From: a delta proteobacterium NaphS2
GTDB taxonomy: Bacteria; Desulfobacterota; DSM-4660; Desulfatiglandales; Desulfatiglandaceae
Direction: 5' to 3'
Length of the DNA: 64,000 nucleotides
NCBI GenBank assembly: GCA_000179315.1
Contig: ADZZ01000278.1
Location: 62,001-126,000, forward strand
How positions within the stretch are numbered: position 1 is the first letter of the stretch; each line of letters begins with the position of its first letter. The position numbers and the translations under genes were made by a program. Of this stretch, positions 44,494 through 54,165 are shown piece after piece. The notes beneath the pieces were generated by a model. That model had not been told where the DNA came from and made no database searches. It saw only the letters and a list, made by a program, of their open reading frames with translations.

Positions 44494-45789
44494 ATGATCA
44501 TGACGTCCAAACCGGCCGGCGGCTGGCGGTTCAGGCTGAAGCAATTCTGTGCACCGGTTCCTTTGCTGGGATGGTTGCTGGGTGCCCTGGGAGCGGTGAT
44601 GCTGGAACACCTTGCGGGCGATCCTTTCTCTGAACTGCTGGGTCTACCCAAAATTCCGGTTCTCTTCGGTGCCCTCATCATGCTGAAAAAACCGCTTCTG
44701 ATTCCCGGTGCCTTTGTCTATGGTTTGGTCATTTACGGCCTTCCCCTGACCCTCCTGGGCCGTCTATTGGCAAAACCGGCCAACGTGGCAGCCGAGCATC
44801 TGTACCATTTTTCGAAACCCGTTTCCGTGTTGCTTCACGTAGCCCTGCTTTATGCCGTGTTGCACGCCTGGTCGGATATCAGTGCGTACCGGCTGCTGAC
44901 GCTCAAATTCACCCTCATCGCCGTAATGCTGACCCTGAGCCTCAATGTCATCAACGGATACATGGGGGAGTTCAGCTGCTCCCATCCCGGTTTCATGGCC
45001 CTTGGCGCCTATGCGACGTCCGTCTTTACCCTGGGCCTTTTTGTCAATGACAAAATCTTCGGAGAAGCGTTGCTGCCGTCCGTACTGGGACCGTTTCTGT
45101 TTCCACTGGCACTCATCGCCGGCGGCCTGGCAGCAGCCCTGGGGGCGTTGCTGGTGGCCATCCCCTCCTTTCGAACCCGCGGCGATTATCTGGCCATCAT
45201 ATCCCTTGCATTCATGTTTATCGTGAAGAGCCTCTTTGAAAACCTGGAAGTGGTCGGCGGTCCCAGAGGGATGAGCAGCCAGCCCAACTGGGCCGATCTG
45301 CCCACGGTTTTTGTGTGGACCGTTTTGTGTGTTTGGATCATCAACAATTTTGTTCGCTCCACCATGGGGAAAGCTTTAAACGCAGTGCGTGACGACGAAA
45401 CCGCCGCCGACGCCATGACCGTCAATACCCGGCGAACCAAAATGACCGGGTTCCTGTTCGCCGCCTTTTGGGCCGGCGTTGCGGGGGGGCTGTTTGCCCA
45501 CGTGCTTCGCTTTATCAATCCCGGCACCTTCGGCATTCAGCGCCTGGCCGAAATACTGGCCATGGTCTATTTTGGAGGGCTCAATTCGGTTTACGGTTCC
45601 ATACTGGGTGCGGTCAGCCTGAGCCTGTTGAGCGAGGCCCTGCGGCCCCTTGAAATTCTGAAATGGATTATTATCCCCCTTCTGCTCATCCTGGTAATGA
45701 TTTTCCGGCCCACCGGGCTCATCGCTTTTCGGGAGTTCAATGTGGGAAATTTGATAAAACCAAGGAACGCCGGGCAAACCGATGATTAA
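44494..45789 (+). CDS. livM: Branched-chain amino acid ABC transporter permease LivM
   Basis: A 431-residue permease, longer than typical LivM because of an extra N-terminal part of about 100 residues with hydrophobic segments. The family region SLNVINGYMGEFSCSHPGFMALGAYATS, FRTRGDYLAIISLAFMFIVKSL and EILAMVYFGGLNSVYGSILGA is intact. It overlaps livG by 8 bases. Confidence 0.92.
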   Translation: MIMTSKPAGGWRFRLKQFCAPVPLLGWLLGALGAVMLEHLAGDPFSELLGLPKIPVLFGALIMLKKPLLIPGAFVYGLVIYGLPLTLLGRLLAKPANVAAEHLYHFSKPVSVLLHVALLYAVLHAWSDISAYRLLTLKFTLIAVMLTLSLNVINGYMGEFSCSHPGFMALGAYATSVFTLGLFVNDKIFGEALLPSVLGPFLFPLALIAGGLAAALGALLVAIPSFRTRGDYLAIISLAFMFIVKSLFENLEVVGGPRGMSSQPNWADLPTVFVWTVLCVWIINNFVRSTMGKALNAVRDDETAADAMTVNTRRTKMTGFLFAAFWAGVAGGLFAHVLRFINPGTFGIQRLAEILAMVYFGGLNSVYGSILGAVSLSLLSEALRPLEILKWIIIPLLLILVMIFRPTGLIAFREFNVGNLIKPRNAGQTDD

Positions 45790-46561
45790 AATGCCGCTGC
45801 TTCAGGTGAAAAACATGACCCATTACTTTGGCGGCCTGCGGGCGGTGCACGAGTACAACCTGGATATTGAACCGGGGCAGATTCGAGGGCTCATCGGCCC
45901 CAACGGAGCAGGCAAAACCACTGTTTTCAATCTCATTACCGGCATTCACAGGCCCACCAGCGGCAGCATTCTCCTGGAAGGAGAAGACATCGTCGGACTG
46001 AAGCCCCATCGAATCGCCTCAAAAGGGCTGGGTCGAACCTTTCAAAACCTCAGGCTTTGGCGCCACATGACGGTACTGGAACATGTGAAAATGGCCCGCT
46101 ATTCGCGGCTGACCTACGGCCTTACAGGGGCTTTTTTCGGTACTCCGAAACGGTATCGGGAGGAGAAAGCCATTCAGGCAAAAGCGCTTGAGCTGCTGGA
46201 AATGGTGGGCGCCCGCGGGTTTGCACACCAAAATGTTCTTCAGCTCCCCTATGGCGCTCAACGGCGGGTGGAAATGGCCCGGGCCCTGGCCACGGAACCC
46301 AGCGTTTTATTTCTGGATGAGCCCACCGCCGGCATGAACCCGGAAGAACTGCTGCAGATGATGCAGATCATTCGGCTGATCCACGAAACCTTTGGGGTGG
46401 CTATTTTTCTGATTGAGCATCGGCTGAAAGTGGTCATGGAACTGTGCCACCGAATCCAGACGCTGGTCTTCGGCGAAGTGATTGCCGAGGGAACTCCCTT
46501 TGAAATCCAGAACAACCCTAAAGTCATTGATGCCTATCTGGGGCAGGATCTGGTGGAATGA
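45782..46561 (+). CDS. livG: Branched-chain amino acid ABC transporter ATPase LivG
   Basis: A 259-residue ABC ATPase with Walker [17 protein letters not shown], a signature region [19 protein letters not shown] (the usual LSGGQ reads LPYGAQ, as in LivG) and Walker [17 protein letters not shown]. Energises the liv transporter. Confidence 0.93.
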   Translation: MIKMPLLQVKNMTHYFGGLRAVHEYNLDIEPGQIRGLIGPNGAGKTTVFNLITGIHRPTSGSILLEGEDIVGLKPHRIASKGLGRTFQNLRLWRHMTVLEHVKMARYSRLTYGLTGAFFGTPKRYREEKAIQAKALELLEMVGARGFAHQNVLQLPYGAQRRVEMARALATEPSVLFLDEPTAGMNPEELLQMMQIIRLIHETFGVAIFLIEHRLKVVMELCHRIQTLVFGEVIAEGTPFEIQNNPKVIDAYLGQDLVE

Positions 46562-47274
46562 TGTTTTTGGAAATTGAAAATCTGAGGGTCTCCTTCGAAA
46601 AAATTAAAGCCCTTCAAGGGATTGATTTCCGGGTGGATAAAGGCGAGATCGTCTGCATGATCGGCGCCAATGGCGCGGGTAAAAGCACCACCCTGAATGC
46701 CATTTCAAGGCTGGTTCCCGTGGAACCCGGCACAAGAATGGTTTTCAAGGGGAAAGACTTATTGAAGTTTCCCGCTGACAAAGTGGTCAGCAAACTGGGC
46801 ATTTCCCACGTGCCGGAAGGCCGCAGGCTCTTTGGAAACATGACCATTTTCGAAAACCTCAAATTGGCGGCATTTGCCCGCAAGGACCGTGAGAAGATCG
46901 AAGAAGACATGGACCGGGTCTTCGGCATTTTTCCGCGGCTGAAAGAGCGGGAGATTCAAAAAGCCGGCACCCTGAGCGGCGGCGAACAGCAGATGCTGGC
47001 CATCGGTCGGGCATTTGTCAGCGGACGGCAGGTGATGCTTCTGGATGAGCCTTCCATGGGCCTGGCGCCTTTGCTGATGATGAGCGTGTTTGAGGCGTTG
47101 AAAGCCATCAGCCTCGAAGGAACAACCATCTTGCTGGTGGAACAGAATGCGCGCATGGCCCTTCGCTTTGCCCAGCGGGGATACGTCCTGGAAAACGGAG
47201 TGATTTCCCTTAAAGGCGCTTCAAAGGATTTGATCATTGATCCGCGGGTAGAAAAAGCGTATCTGGGGGGATGA
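46558..47274 (+). CDS. livF: Branched-chain amino acid ABC transporter ATPase LivF
   Basis: A 238-residue ABC ATPase with Walker A GANGAGKSTTLNAI, signature LSGGEQQMLAIGRAF and Walker B VMLLDEPSMGLAPLL. Overlaps livG by 4 bases (ATGA), so translation is coupled. It completes the ATPase heterodimer. Confidence 0.93.
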   Translation: MMFLEIENLRVSFEKIKALQGIDFRVDKGEIVCMIGANGAGKSTTLNAISRLVPVEPGTRMVFKGKDLLKFPADKVVSKLGISHVPEGRRLFGNMTIFENLKLAAFARKDREKIEEDMDRVFGIFPRLKEREIQKAGTLSGGEQQMLAIGRAFVSGRQVMLLDEPSMGLAPLLMMSVFEALKAISLEGTTILLVEQNARMALRFAQRGYVLENGVISLKGASKDLIIDPRVEKAYLGG

Positions 47275-47319
47275 CGCGATATCGTATACGCTTTCGCTGC
47301 AATCAAGGAGGATTTGTCC

Positions 47320-48159
47320 GTGAAACTACGAAAAATAACATCCCTCACCATGCTGATTTCTTTTGTGTTGTTGATTCTCACCAGCATCATCCTGTATATC
47401 GAACCTCAGGGTCGGGTGGCCTACTGGTCCGACTGGCGGCTGTGGGGGTTGAGTAAAACCCAGTGGGGAAACCTACACCTGAACCTGGGGGCGCTGTTCC
47501 TTTTGGCCGGCATATTCCATCTGGTCTACAATTGGAAAGCCATTACCGCCTACCTTAAGGACAAAGCCCGGCAATTGCGCATTTTCACACCCAACTTCAA
47601 CCTGGCGCTGGCCGTGACCCTGTTCGTTGCCGCCGGAACCCTTTTAAACATTCCCCCCATGAGCACGCTGGTATCCATCGGGAACAGCATCACGGATCGG
47701 GCCAACCTGAAATACGGTGAACCGCCTTACGGGCACGCGGAGCTTTCTTCTTTAAAAATGTTTGCCCGAAGAACCGATCTGGATTTAAACAAGGCACGGA
47801 TGCTGCTTGAAAAAGCGGGCATCCGATTCAAGGATGATCAGCAGAGTATTCTTGAAATTGCAAAAGCCAACGGGATTACCCCGCAAGCGCTCAACCGTAT
47901 CATGAGACCGGCTTCGACCGAATCCGGGGAAACCGCCACATTCCCCGACAGCCCGCCCGCGGGATTTGGACAACAGACCCTCATGAAGATTTGTGCTGTT
48001 TACAACTTGGATCTTAAAAGGCTTCTGCAGCGAATGACGGAGCGGGGCATAAAGGCCGATCCGGAAAATACCGTCAAGGAAGTGGCTCAAAAGAATGGAA
48101 AGAACCCCATGGCCATTTTCGAGATAGTTCACGAGGCGGCCAATGGCCAGGCCCGTTAG
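47320..48159 (+). CDS. DUF4405-type membrane protein at the end of the liv operon
   Basis: About 279 residues. The first 110 residues hold three hydrophobic helices with histidines (NLHLNLGALFLLAGIFHLVYNW) in positions that could bind haem, as in DUF4405 cytochrome-b-like proteins. The soluble C-terminal part has two similar helical repeats (LDLNKARMLLEKAGIRFKDDQQSILEIAKANGITP and LDLKRLLQRMTERGIKADPENTVKEVAQKNGKNP). GTG at 47320 has AAGGAGG nine bases before it; the frame's TTG at 47314 is too close. Role with the transporter unknown. Confidence 0.65.
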   Translation: MKLRKITSLTMLISFVLLILTSIILYIEPQGRVAYWSDWRLWGLSKTQWGNLHLNLGALFLLAGIFHLVYNWKAITAYLKDKARQLRIFTPNFNLALAVTLFVAAGTLLNIPPMSTLVSIGNSITDRANLKYGEPPYGHAELSSLKMFARRTDLDLNKARMLLEKAGIRFKDDQQSILEIAKANGITPQALNRIMRPASTESGETATFPDSPPAGFGQQTLMKICAVYNLDLKRLLQRMTERGIKADPENTVKEVAQKNGKNPMAIFEIVHEAANGQAR

Positions 48160-48194
48160 GCGGGGATAAACATTCACATCAATAGGGGTTGTTC

Positions 48195-48971
48195 TTATTG
48201 GGGATCATAGATTTCCAGGAGCCTTTTTTCCGTTTCCCCTTCGATTCTGACCATGATTTCAACATGGGCGGAAATACCGGAATTTTGGAGTTTATGGCGC
48301 AGCAACTCATCCACCTGGTAAATACCCGCTGAATTGGCCAGGGTAATCACCAGCTTCACCGGTTTTTTCTCTCCCTTCTCAATCTCCACCGAATCCACGG
48401 CCTGCGCTGAAATGGAATGGATATTCACCCGGCCCTTTTCAAAGGGAATGCGGGACCTTCCTTCCGTCATATCGAGGGCATCGGCCACTTTCAAAACGCC
48501 CGCTTCAACGGTCAGGCAGGTTTCTTTCGCGTTGTGGGCCACGATGGCGTGCAGCACTTCCGACGTGATGATGGTGAGTTCTGGCTCTTCATAGATGTCC
48601 TTCAGCAGTTCCCGGGCTTTCGGATAGGCCAGAAAAAGGCTGTATCGCTCGTGATGGGCCCGATGAACGGCGATACCGATATCGTGCAGGCATGCAGCGA
48701 GGACCACAATTACCTCCGCGTCATCCCTGGCCAGCAAATGGTTTTTCACCACGCTGGGCTCCACACCGCCCTGCACCAGCAACCGCAGCATCTTAAGCGC
48801 GGCATTGGCCACGATGCGGATATGGATTTCCCCATGGTCGCTGATGCCGCCTCGATCCACGGTATTGACATTGGCACATTTCCACAACTGCACCAATTCC
48901 GCATCATCGTTGATATGCTGAACCAGCCGCTTTACTTTATGATTTTTCTTGGCGAGAACGAATAATTTCAT
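48195..48971 (-). CDS. HD-domain metal-dependent phosphohydrolase
   Basis: A 258-residue protein with HD-domain metal ligands: DHGEIHIRIVANAALKML, CLHDIGIAVHRAHHERYSLFL, IVAHNAKE, and VLKVADALDMTEGRSR. The C-terminal 90 residues are a separate beta-rich part. Such enzymes cleave nucleotides or phosphate esters; the substrate is unknown. It faces the liv operon convergently. Confidence 0.8.
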   Translation of the reverse strand: MKLFVLAKKNHKVKRLVQHINDDAELVQLWKCANVNTVDRGGISDHGEIHIRIVANAALKMLRLLVQGGVEPSVVKNHLLARDDAEVIVVLAACLHDIGIAVHRAHHERYSLFLAYPKARELLKDIYEEPELTIITSEVLHAIVAHNAKETCLTVEAGVLKVADALDMTEGRSRIPFEKGRVNIHSISAQAVDSVEIEKGEKKPVKLVITLANSAGIYQVDELLRHKLQNSGISAHVEIMVRIEGETEKRLLEIYDPQ

Positions 48972-49234
48972 AAGGTATCCTACAAATCACAACTCCCCCC
49001 GTCAACCACGGTTTTGAAACCTGCAAGAAGGGCGGGCATCAATTTCGTACCATAAAACACCTGATCTTTCCATTTGATTTGATTCCTGTTTTTACCGCTT
49101 ACTCGCTGAAAAAAACTTGAATGAAACATTCCTTCGTACTATTATTCCAATTTAAGTTTTACAAATTGAAACTGTTGCACTGACAATTTCGTATATTTTG
49201 TTCACCCCACTCTTTTTGAAAGGTGGTATTTGAA

Positions 49235-52200
49235 ATGGACACATCAAAAAGAAGGAAGTCTTTATTGAAAAATTTCATTTTCCTGGCCTTTCTATTTTGT
49301 TTCATTCCCGCATCTTGGGCACCTTGCGCTGTGATCAATAATCACGTTAGCATCATCAGCATGAGCGATGACCAACTGAAATACTGTCCGCCTGTAATCG
49401 CACAAGACGGTTCTGCCGTTATCAAACTGCTGGCAATCTATCTGGAAACGCCTCAACAGGTGCATGTTTCTTGGTACCTGGACGACAAGACGGTTTTGAA
49501 TTATCAATTGAACGTGGATGCCGCCCCCTACTTCGAAAACGGCTTTCTCACCTTAATGGGTCCGACACTCGACGACTTCAATGCTGAGGGAATTCACACT
49601 GTAAGAGTTGAAATATATGATTCCTTCGAAAATTTACTCGCTCAGGATGAAAAATCTTATGAAATTGTTTCTTGTTCCAGCGGTTCACTGGCCCTGGGGA
49701 CTCCTTCCTCTCAATGCATTGGAATTGTTCCGGATGATATTCCGGCAACTTTTGAAGGGGATGGCACCATCGACAATACTACGGCCGTCTGGACGGACGA
49801 GTTGGGCATTTCTGAGAGCACCAACATTCCGGTCGGACCTTTTAACGCCGTCACCACTATTCCCATTACCATGCTGCAGAATATTTTCAGCACGGCGGGG
49901 GTTCACTTCCTTCGTCTGGATGCACCGATAAACTCAACCGGTGATGTTTATGTCTCGAACACGGTCCTTTTTTATCTGCAACCCTGTCCGAGCATTACCT
50001 CTTTTGATCCAACTTCCGGCGACACCGGCACATCGGTCCAAATCTACGGCAGCAATTTCACCGGCGCCACATCGGTTACATTCGGCGGCACGGAAGCTGC
50101 AAGTTTTACGGTAGATTCAGATACTACAATCACTGCTGTTGTGGGCGGTGGCGAAACCGGCAAGATAGGTGTTGTCACGCCGTACGGGACCGGTACGAGC
50201 AGCAACGACTTCACCTATACGATTGGACCTGGTACCTATTACGTCAACAGCACTACTGGAAATGACGCCAACGACGGCAGCGCCGAGCATCCCTGGCAGA
50301 CCCTTCACCATGCCATCGAATTAATCAACGACGGAGCAACCGGTGAAGGCTACAAGTATGTACTATATGTGGCCTCCGGAACTTATGCCGTTAACCAACA
50401 AGAGCCGGAAAACGGCGAAGCGGATGAGCCGATGCAGCTTCAGCAGGAAAATGTCACCATCGTCGGAGAAAACGGCAATTCTCCTGCCATCATCGATGGC
50501 ACGGGCGCACAAAACTGGACCACAGGTCTTGTAATGACCGGCGAAAATCTCATTCTCCAAAACATCAACGTGACCGGCTTTTCAGATGATCATGAGGAAG
50601 GGATTCGGATAACTGAGGGGGTTAACTGCCAAATCCGCACCTGCCAAGTTTACGGCAACAGCTGGGGGATTCGCGTCAGTTTCTCCAGCTATAACTTGGT
50701 TTCAGATTGCGACATCTACCAGAATAGCACCCACGGCATCGACGTCACTTGGGGCAGCGGCAACCTTGTTCAAAACAACAAAATTCATGATAACCCCATG
50801 TATGGCATTCGTACGCAATCAAGCCCCACAATCAGCCGCAACCTGATATACGACAATGATTGCGGGATTTATGTGGAGGCACCCGTAGAAAGCAGCGTCG
50901 CGCCCTCTCCCATCATCCAAAACAATGTGATCTACCAAACAGAAACGCCGGGGGTGACCATGTCCTACGGCATTTTTATCTTAAAGGAAAATTTTGAGTA
51001 CGTGAGCCCTGAGATTTATCACAATACCATTGACGGCGGGTCCATGAGCGGCATCAAAATGCAAAAGACGGTAATAGAAGAGACGGACCACCTCTTACCG
51101 GTCATCAAGTACAACATAATCACCAACTTTGAGCAGCATGGCATTGAAAATATCGGAGCTACTCCGACCATTGACTACAATGATGTCTGGAATACTGATG
51201 CTATTACCAATTATCAAGGCTGTACCGCCGGGACCCATGATATAACCCCCCCCGCTGATCCAAAATACGCCAGCTATTCGCTTCAACCAGACTCCCCCTG
51301 CATCGACACCATACCCCTCGCAGAGGAGGACCCCGTGGACATTGACTATCCCGGCTACCTCCGGCTCCGCCCGCGCCCCAATGAGCCCGATGAAGACAAA
51401 GACATGGGGGCCTACGAATATATAAAGGACGAAACGGTGGATTACGAATTGCCCACCGCCGAGGGGGAGGTCACAGTCGCCGATTACCGTATTTTTTCAA
51501 TTCCCCTGAACCTGGGCACCGGCACCGACATGCTGGAGGCTATGCAAAGCGTCTTGGACGACTATGACGACACAACCTGGCGCGGGTTTCTCTATAACGG
51601 CGCGGATTATGATGAATTTAACTCCAGCGCATTCGGCTCCCACGAGATCGTACCTGGAATGGGCTTCTGGATTATCACAACACTTACGGACACCATTCCC
51701 TTTACCGGAAAACCCGCACCGGACGGCGTTGATTTCGTCAAGGAATTGGCGCCGGGCTGGCACCTCGTCGGCCTGCCCTGGCGCGGTACCAGCATTCCCC
51801 TCAGCAGTATCAGGGTTACGGACGGCGTGAATACCTATCCCATCACTGATAAAGACAATGGTCTTACGCAGCAGTTTTTGTGGGATTACACTGAGGAAGG
51901 TTATGAAATGCGGACCGACGCGCTTGAGCCTCTTACGGGTTACTTCTTCAATGTCCTGAGCGACAACGCCATCAGAGTGATTATACCTACCGCTCTGAGC
52001 CTTGCAAATAGTGCTACACCTGACGACACCGCTTCCGGCCAGGCCGAAACAGTCCAAAACGACGAAACACCCCCGCCGCCGCCTGGATCAGCGCCCGCTG
52101 CGGATATCAAGGCAAACGGAATGGACGGCCCGGTATCGGTTGCAAAAGGTGACCCTGTCTCCATCACCGTTACGCTGGAGCCCGGCGCCTGGATCGGCCG

Positions 52201-52459
52201 GAACGCCGACTGGTGGGTGGCGGCTCACACCCCGTTCGATCCACCGGGAGACTGGTATACCTATGTCCATCCCAGTGGGTGGGGCACCGGCATTCATGCG
52301 TGCCTGCAGGCACCCCTTTTTGAAGTCATGTCCCCTTTTCCCGTACTGAACATGGTCCTTCCCCCGGGAAGCTACACCTTCTATTTTGCCGTTGACGGCA
52401 ACATGGACGGAAAGCCTGATGCCACCTGGCTGGACACCGTTCAGGTAACGGTTGAATAA
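49235..52459 (+). CDS. Large secreted protein: TIG-like domain, parallel beta-helix, C-terminal domain
   Basis: About 1074 residues with a signal peptide (LKNFIFLAFLFCFIPASWA). Two N-terminal beta domains are followed by an IPT/TIG-like domain (SITSFDPTSGDTGTSVQIYGSNFTGATSVTFGG). Then TYYVNSTTGNDANDGSAEHPW opens a right-handed parallel beta-helix (residues about 335-720) with repeats such as NLVQNNKIHDN and NLIYDNDCGIYVE. A beta-rich C-terminal part includes FSIPLNLGTG and a final Trp/Gly/Pro-rich domain. No sorting tail is seen. The ATG at 49235 has AAGGTGG eight bases before it. It is probably a surface polysaccharide-binding or degrading protein. Confidence 0.7.
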   Translation: MDTSKRRKSLLKNFIFLAFLFCFIPASWAPCAVINNHVSIISMSDDQLKYCPPVIAQDGSAVIKLLAIYLETPQQVHVSWYLDDKTVLNYQLNVDAAPYFENGFLTLMGPTLDDFNAEGIHTVRVEIYDSFENLLAQDEKSYEIVSCSSGSLALGTPSSQCIGIVPDDIPATFEGDGTIDNTTAVWTDELGISESTNIPVGPFNAVTTIPITMLQNIFSTAGVHFLRLDAPINSTGDVYVSNTVLFYLQPCPSITSFDPTSGDTGTSVQIYGSNFTGATSVTFGGTEAASFTVDSDTTITAVVGGGETGKIGVVTPYGTGTSSNDFTYTIGPGTYYVNSTTGNDANDGSAEHPWQTLHHAIELINDGATGEGYKYVLYVASGTYAVNQQEPENGEADEPMQLQQENVTIVGENGNSPAIIDGTGAQNWTTGLVMTGENLILQNINVTGFSDDHEEGIRITEGVNCQIRTCQVYGNSWGIRVSFSSYNLVSDCDIYQNSTHGIDVTWGSGNLVQNNKIHDNPMYGIRTQSSPTISRNLIYDNDCGIYVEAPVESSVAPSPIIQNNVIYQTETPGVTMSYGIFILKENFEYVSPEIYHNTIDGGSMSGIKMQKTVIEETDHLLPVIKYNIITNFEQHGIENIGATPTIDYNDVWNTDAITNYQGCTAGTHDITPPADPKYASYSLQPDSPCIDTIPLAEEDPVDIDYPGYLRLRPRPNEPDEDKDMGAYEYIKDETVDYELPTAEGEVTVADYRIFSIPLNLGTGTDMLEAMQSVLDDYDDTTWRGFLYNGADYDEFNSSAFGSHEIVPGMGFWIITTLTDTIPFTGKPAPDGVDFVKELAPGWHLVGLPWRGTSIPLSSIRVTDGVNTYPITDKDNGLTQQFLWDYTEEGYEMRTDALEPLTGYFFNVLSDNAIRVIIPTALSLANSATPDDTASGQAETVQNDETPPPPPGSAPAADIKANGMDGPVSVAKGDPVSITVTLEPGAWIGRNADWWVAAHTPFDPPGDWYTYVHPSGWGTGIHACLQAPLFEVMSPFPVLNMVLPPGSYTFYFAVDGNMDGKPDATWLDTVQVTVE

Positions 52460-52596
52460 AGGGAAACAGCCTGATCGAAGCCGGGCATCCGTATGGACTG
52501 GTCGGATAAATGACTTGACTCACGTTTTAATCGTACTAATATTCTGTGCGACCCCGGCTTCACGCCTGAACGCGAATTAATCAGGAGAAACTTTCC

Positions 52597-52968
52597 ATGA
52601 CCCGCTATCTGCCCCTGATATTCTTGGGGGTACTGTTAAATGCAGCCGCTCAACTTTGTTTGAAGCAGGGCATGCGTCAGATCGGCTATTTCGCCTTTTC
52701 CCTGGAAAATCTTTTGCCCATCGGGTTGAAAACGGCGCTTAACCCATTTGTATTTGCAGGGCTTGCCTGCTACGTGGTCAGTGTGGTGGTCTGGCTCATG
52801 GCCCTTTCCAGGGTGGACGTCAGCTACGCTTATCCGCTGTTGAGCGTCGGTTACATTGTTACCGCCTTTGCGGGACAGCTCTTTTTCGGCGAGTCTCTGG
52901 GGCTCACGCGCTGGGCCGGCATCATTGTGATCTGTGTAGGTGTCTACCTCATTACCCGGAGTGCCTGA
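52597..52968 (+). CDS. ArnE/ArnF-like small multidrug-type membrane protein
   Basis: A 123-residue protein with four hydrophobic helices of the EmrE/SMR-like fold: VLLNAAAQLCLKQGM, SVVVWLMALSRVDVSYAYPLLSVGYIVTAF and WAGIIVICVGVYLI. In the arn pathway, ArnE and ArnF form the flippase for undecaprenyl-phosphate-Ara4N; here only one such gene is present and it comes first. It overlaps arnB by one base (TGATG). AGGAGAAAC precedes the ATG. Confidence 0.78.
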   Translation: MTRYLPLIFLGVLLNAAAQLCLKQGMRQIGYFAFSLENLLPIGLKTALNPFVFAGLACYVVSVVVWLMALSRVDVSYAYPLLSVGYIVTAFAGQLFFGESLGLTRWAGIIVICVGVYLITRSA

Positions 52969-54119
52969 TGAGAAAGGATTTTCTGCCGTTTTCACGACCC
53001 TCCGTCTCGGAGGAAGATATTTCCGCCGTGGGGGACGTGCTGCGGTCCGGATGGATTACCACGGGTCCCAACACGGCCGCCTTTGAACGTGATTTCCGTG
53101 AATATGTGGGGTGCCGCCACGGAATAGCCCTGGCATCGGCCACCGCCGGCATGCATCTGCTTCTGAAGGCTTTGGGGATCGGGCCGGGGGATGAAGTGAT
53201 TACACCGTCCATGACGTGGGTGTCCACCGTGAACCTCATCGTTCTGGCGGGAGCAACCCCTGTTTTCGCCGACATCGACCGGGACACTCTCATGGTGACG
53301 CCGGAAACCGTTGCGCCCTGTTTTTCATCCCGAACCAAAGCGGTCATTCCCGTCCATTTTGCCGGTGCTTCAGCCAATCTATCGGCTTTACGAAAACAAG
53401 CTGCTGACAAAGGGGTGCCGCTGGTGGAAGATGCGGCCCACGCCCTGGGCACCCACCATCGGGGCGTTCATGTGGGCGCGGAAGGAACCGCCGTTTTTTC
53501 CTTTCACCCCATCAAGAACATCACCACCGGCGAGGGGGGCATGTTCTGTACCGACGATGCCGAAACAGCGGAACGGATCGGTCGTCTGAAGTTTCACGGC
53601 CTCGGCGTGGATGCCTATGAGCGTGAGACCCAGGGACGCTCTCCCCAGGCCCAGGTGCTGGAACCGGGCTACAAATACAACATGACGGATATTGCGGCGG
53701 TACTGGGCTTACGGCAACTTCAGCGCGTGAATCGTTTTATTCAAAAAAGAAGCGGCCTGGCCGAACGATACATGGAACGGCTGGCGGATGTGGACGAACT
53801 TCTGCCGCTTGCCATTAGCGAGGACACCACGCAACATGCCTGGCATCTGTTCATTGTACGTCTTGACGTCCATCGGGCAGGTATCAACCGCGATGAATTC
53901 ATGGCGGAACTCAAAAAGAAAAATATCGGGACCGGCCTTCATTTTCGCGCCGTACATCTTCAGAAATACTACCGGGAAGCGATGGGATTCAGGCAGGGCG
54001 GTCTTCCCCATACGGAATGGAATTCGGAACGGATCTGCTCTCTGCCGCTCTTTCCGAATATGACTTTTGAAGATGTGGACGATGTGGTGGAGGCCGTTAA
54101 GGAAGTCCTAGGCGGTTAA
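52968..54119 (+). CDS. arnB: ArnB: UDP-Ara4O aminotransferase
   Basis: A 383-residue DegT/DnrJ/EryC1-type PLP aminotransferase. The catalytic lysine is in FSFHPIKNITTGEGGM; ASATAGMHLLLKALGIGPGDEVITPSMTWVSTVN and VEDAAHALGT are typical. ArnB converts UDP-Ara4O to UDP-Ara4N in the lipid A modification pathway. Context (arnC, arnA, arnD, arnT following) supports this over other sugar aminotransferases. Confidence 0.88.
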   Translation: MRKDFLPFSRPSVSEEDISAVGDVLRSGWITTGPNTAAFERDFREYVGCRHGIALASATAGMHLLLKALGIGPGDEVITPSMTWVSTVNLIVLAGATPVFADIDRDTLMVTPETVAPCFSSRTKAVIPVHFAGASANLSALRKQAADKGVPLVEDAAHALGTHHRGVHVGAEGTAVFSFHPIKNITTGEGGMFCTDDAETAERIGRLKFHGLGVDAYERETQGRSPQAQVLEPGYKYNMTDIAAVLGLRQLQRVNRFIQKRSGLAERYMERLADVDELLPLAISEDTTQHAWHLFIVRLDVHRAGINRDEFMAELKKKNIGTGLHFRAVHLQKYYREAMGFRQGGLPHTEWNSERICSLPLFPNMTFEDVDDVVEAVKEVLGG

Positions 54120-54165
54120 TTGTTAAGGGGGCAGGGTGCAGTTGTCAGGGGGCAAAAATATCATT

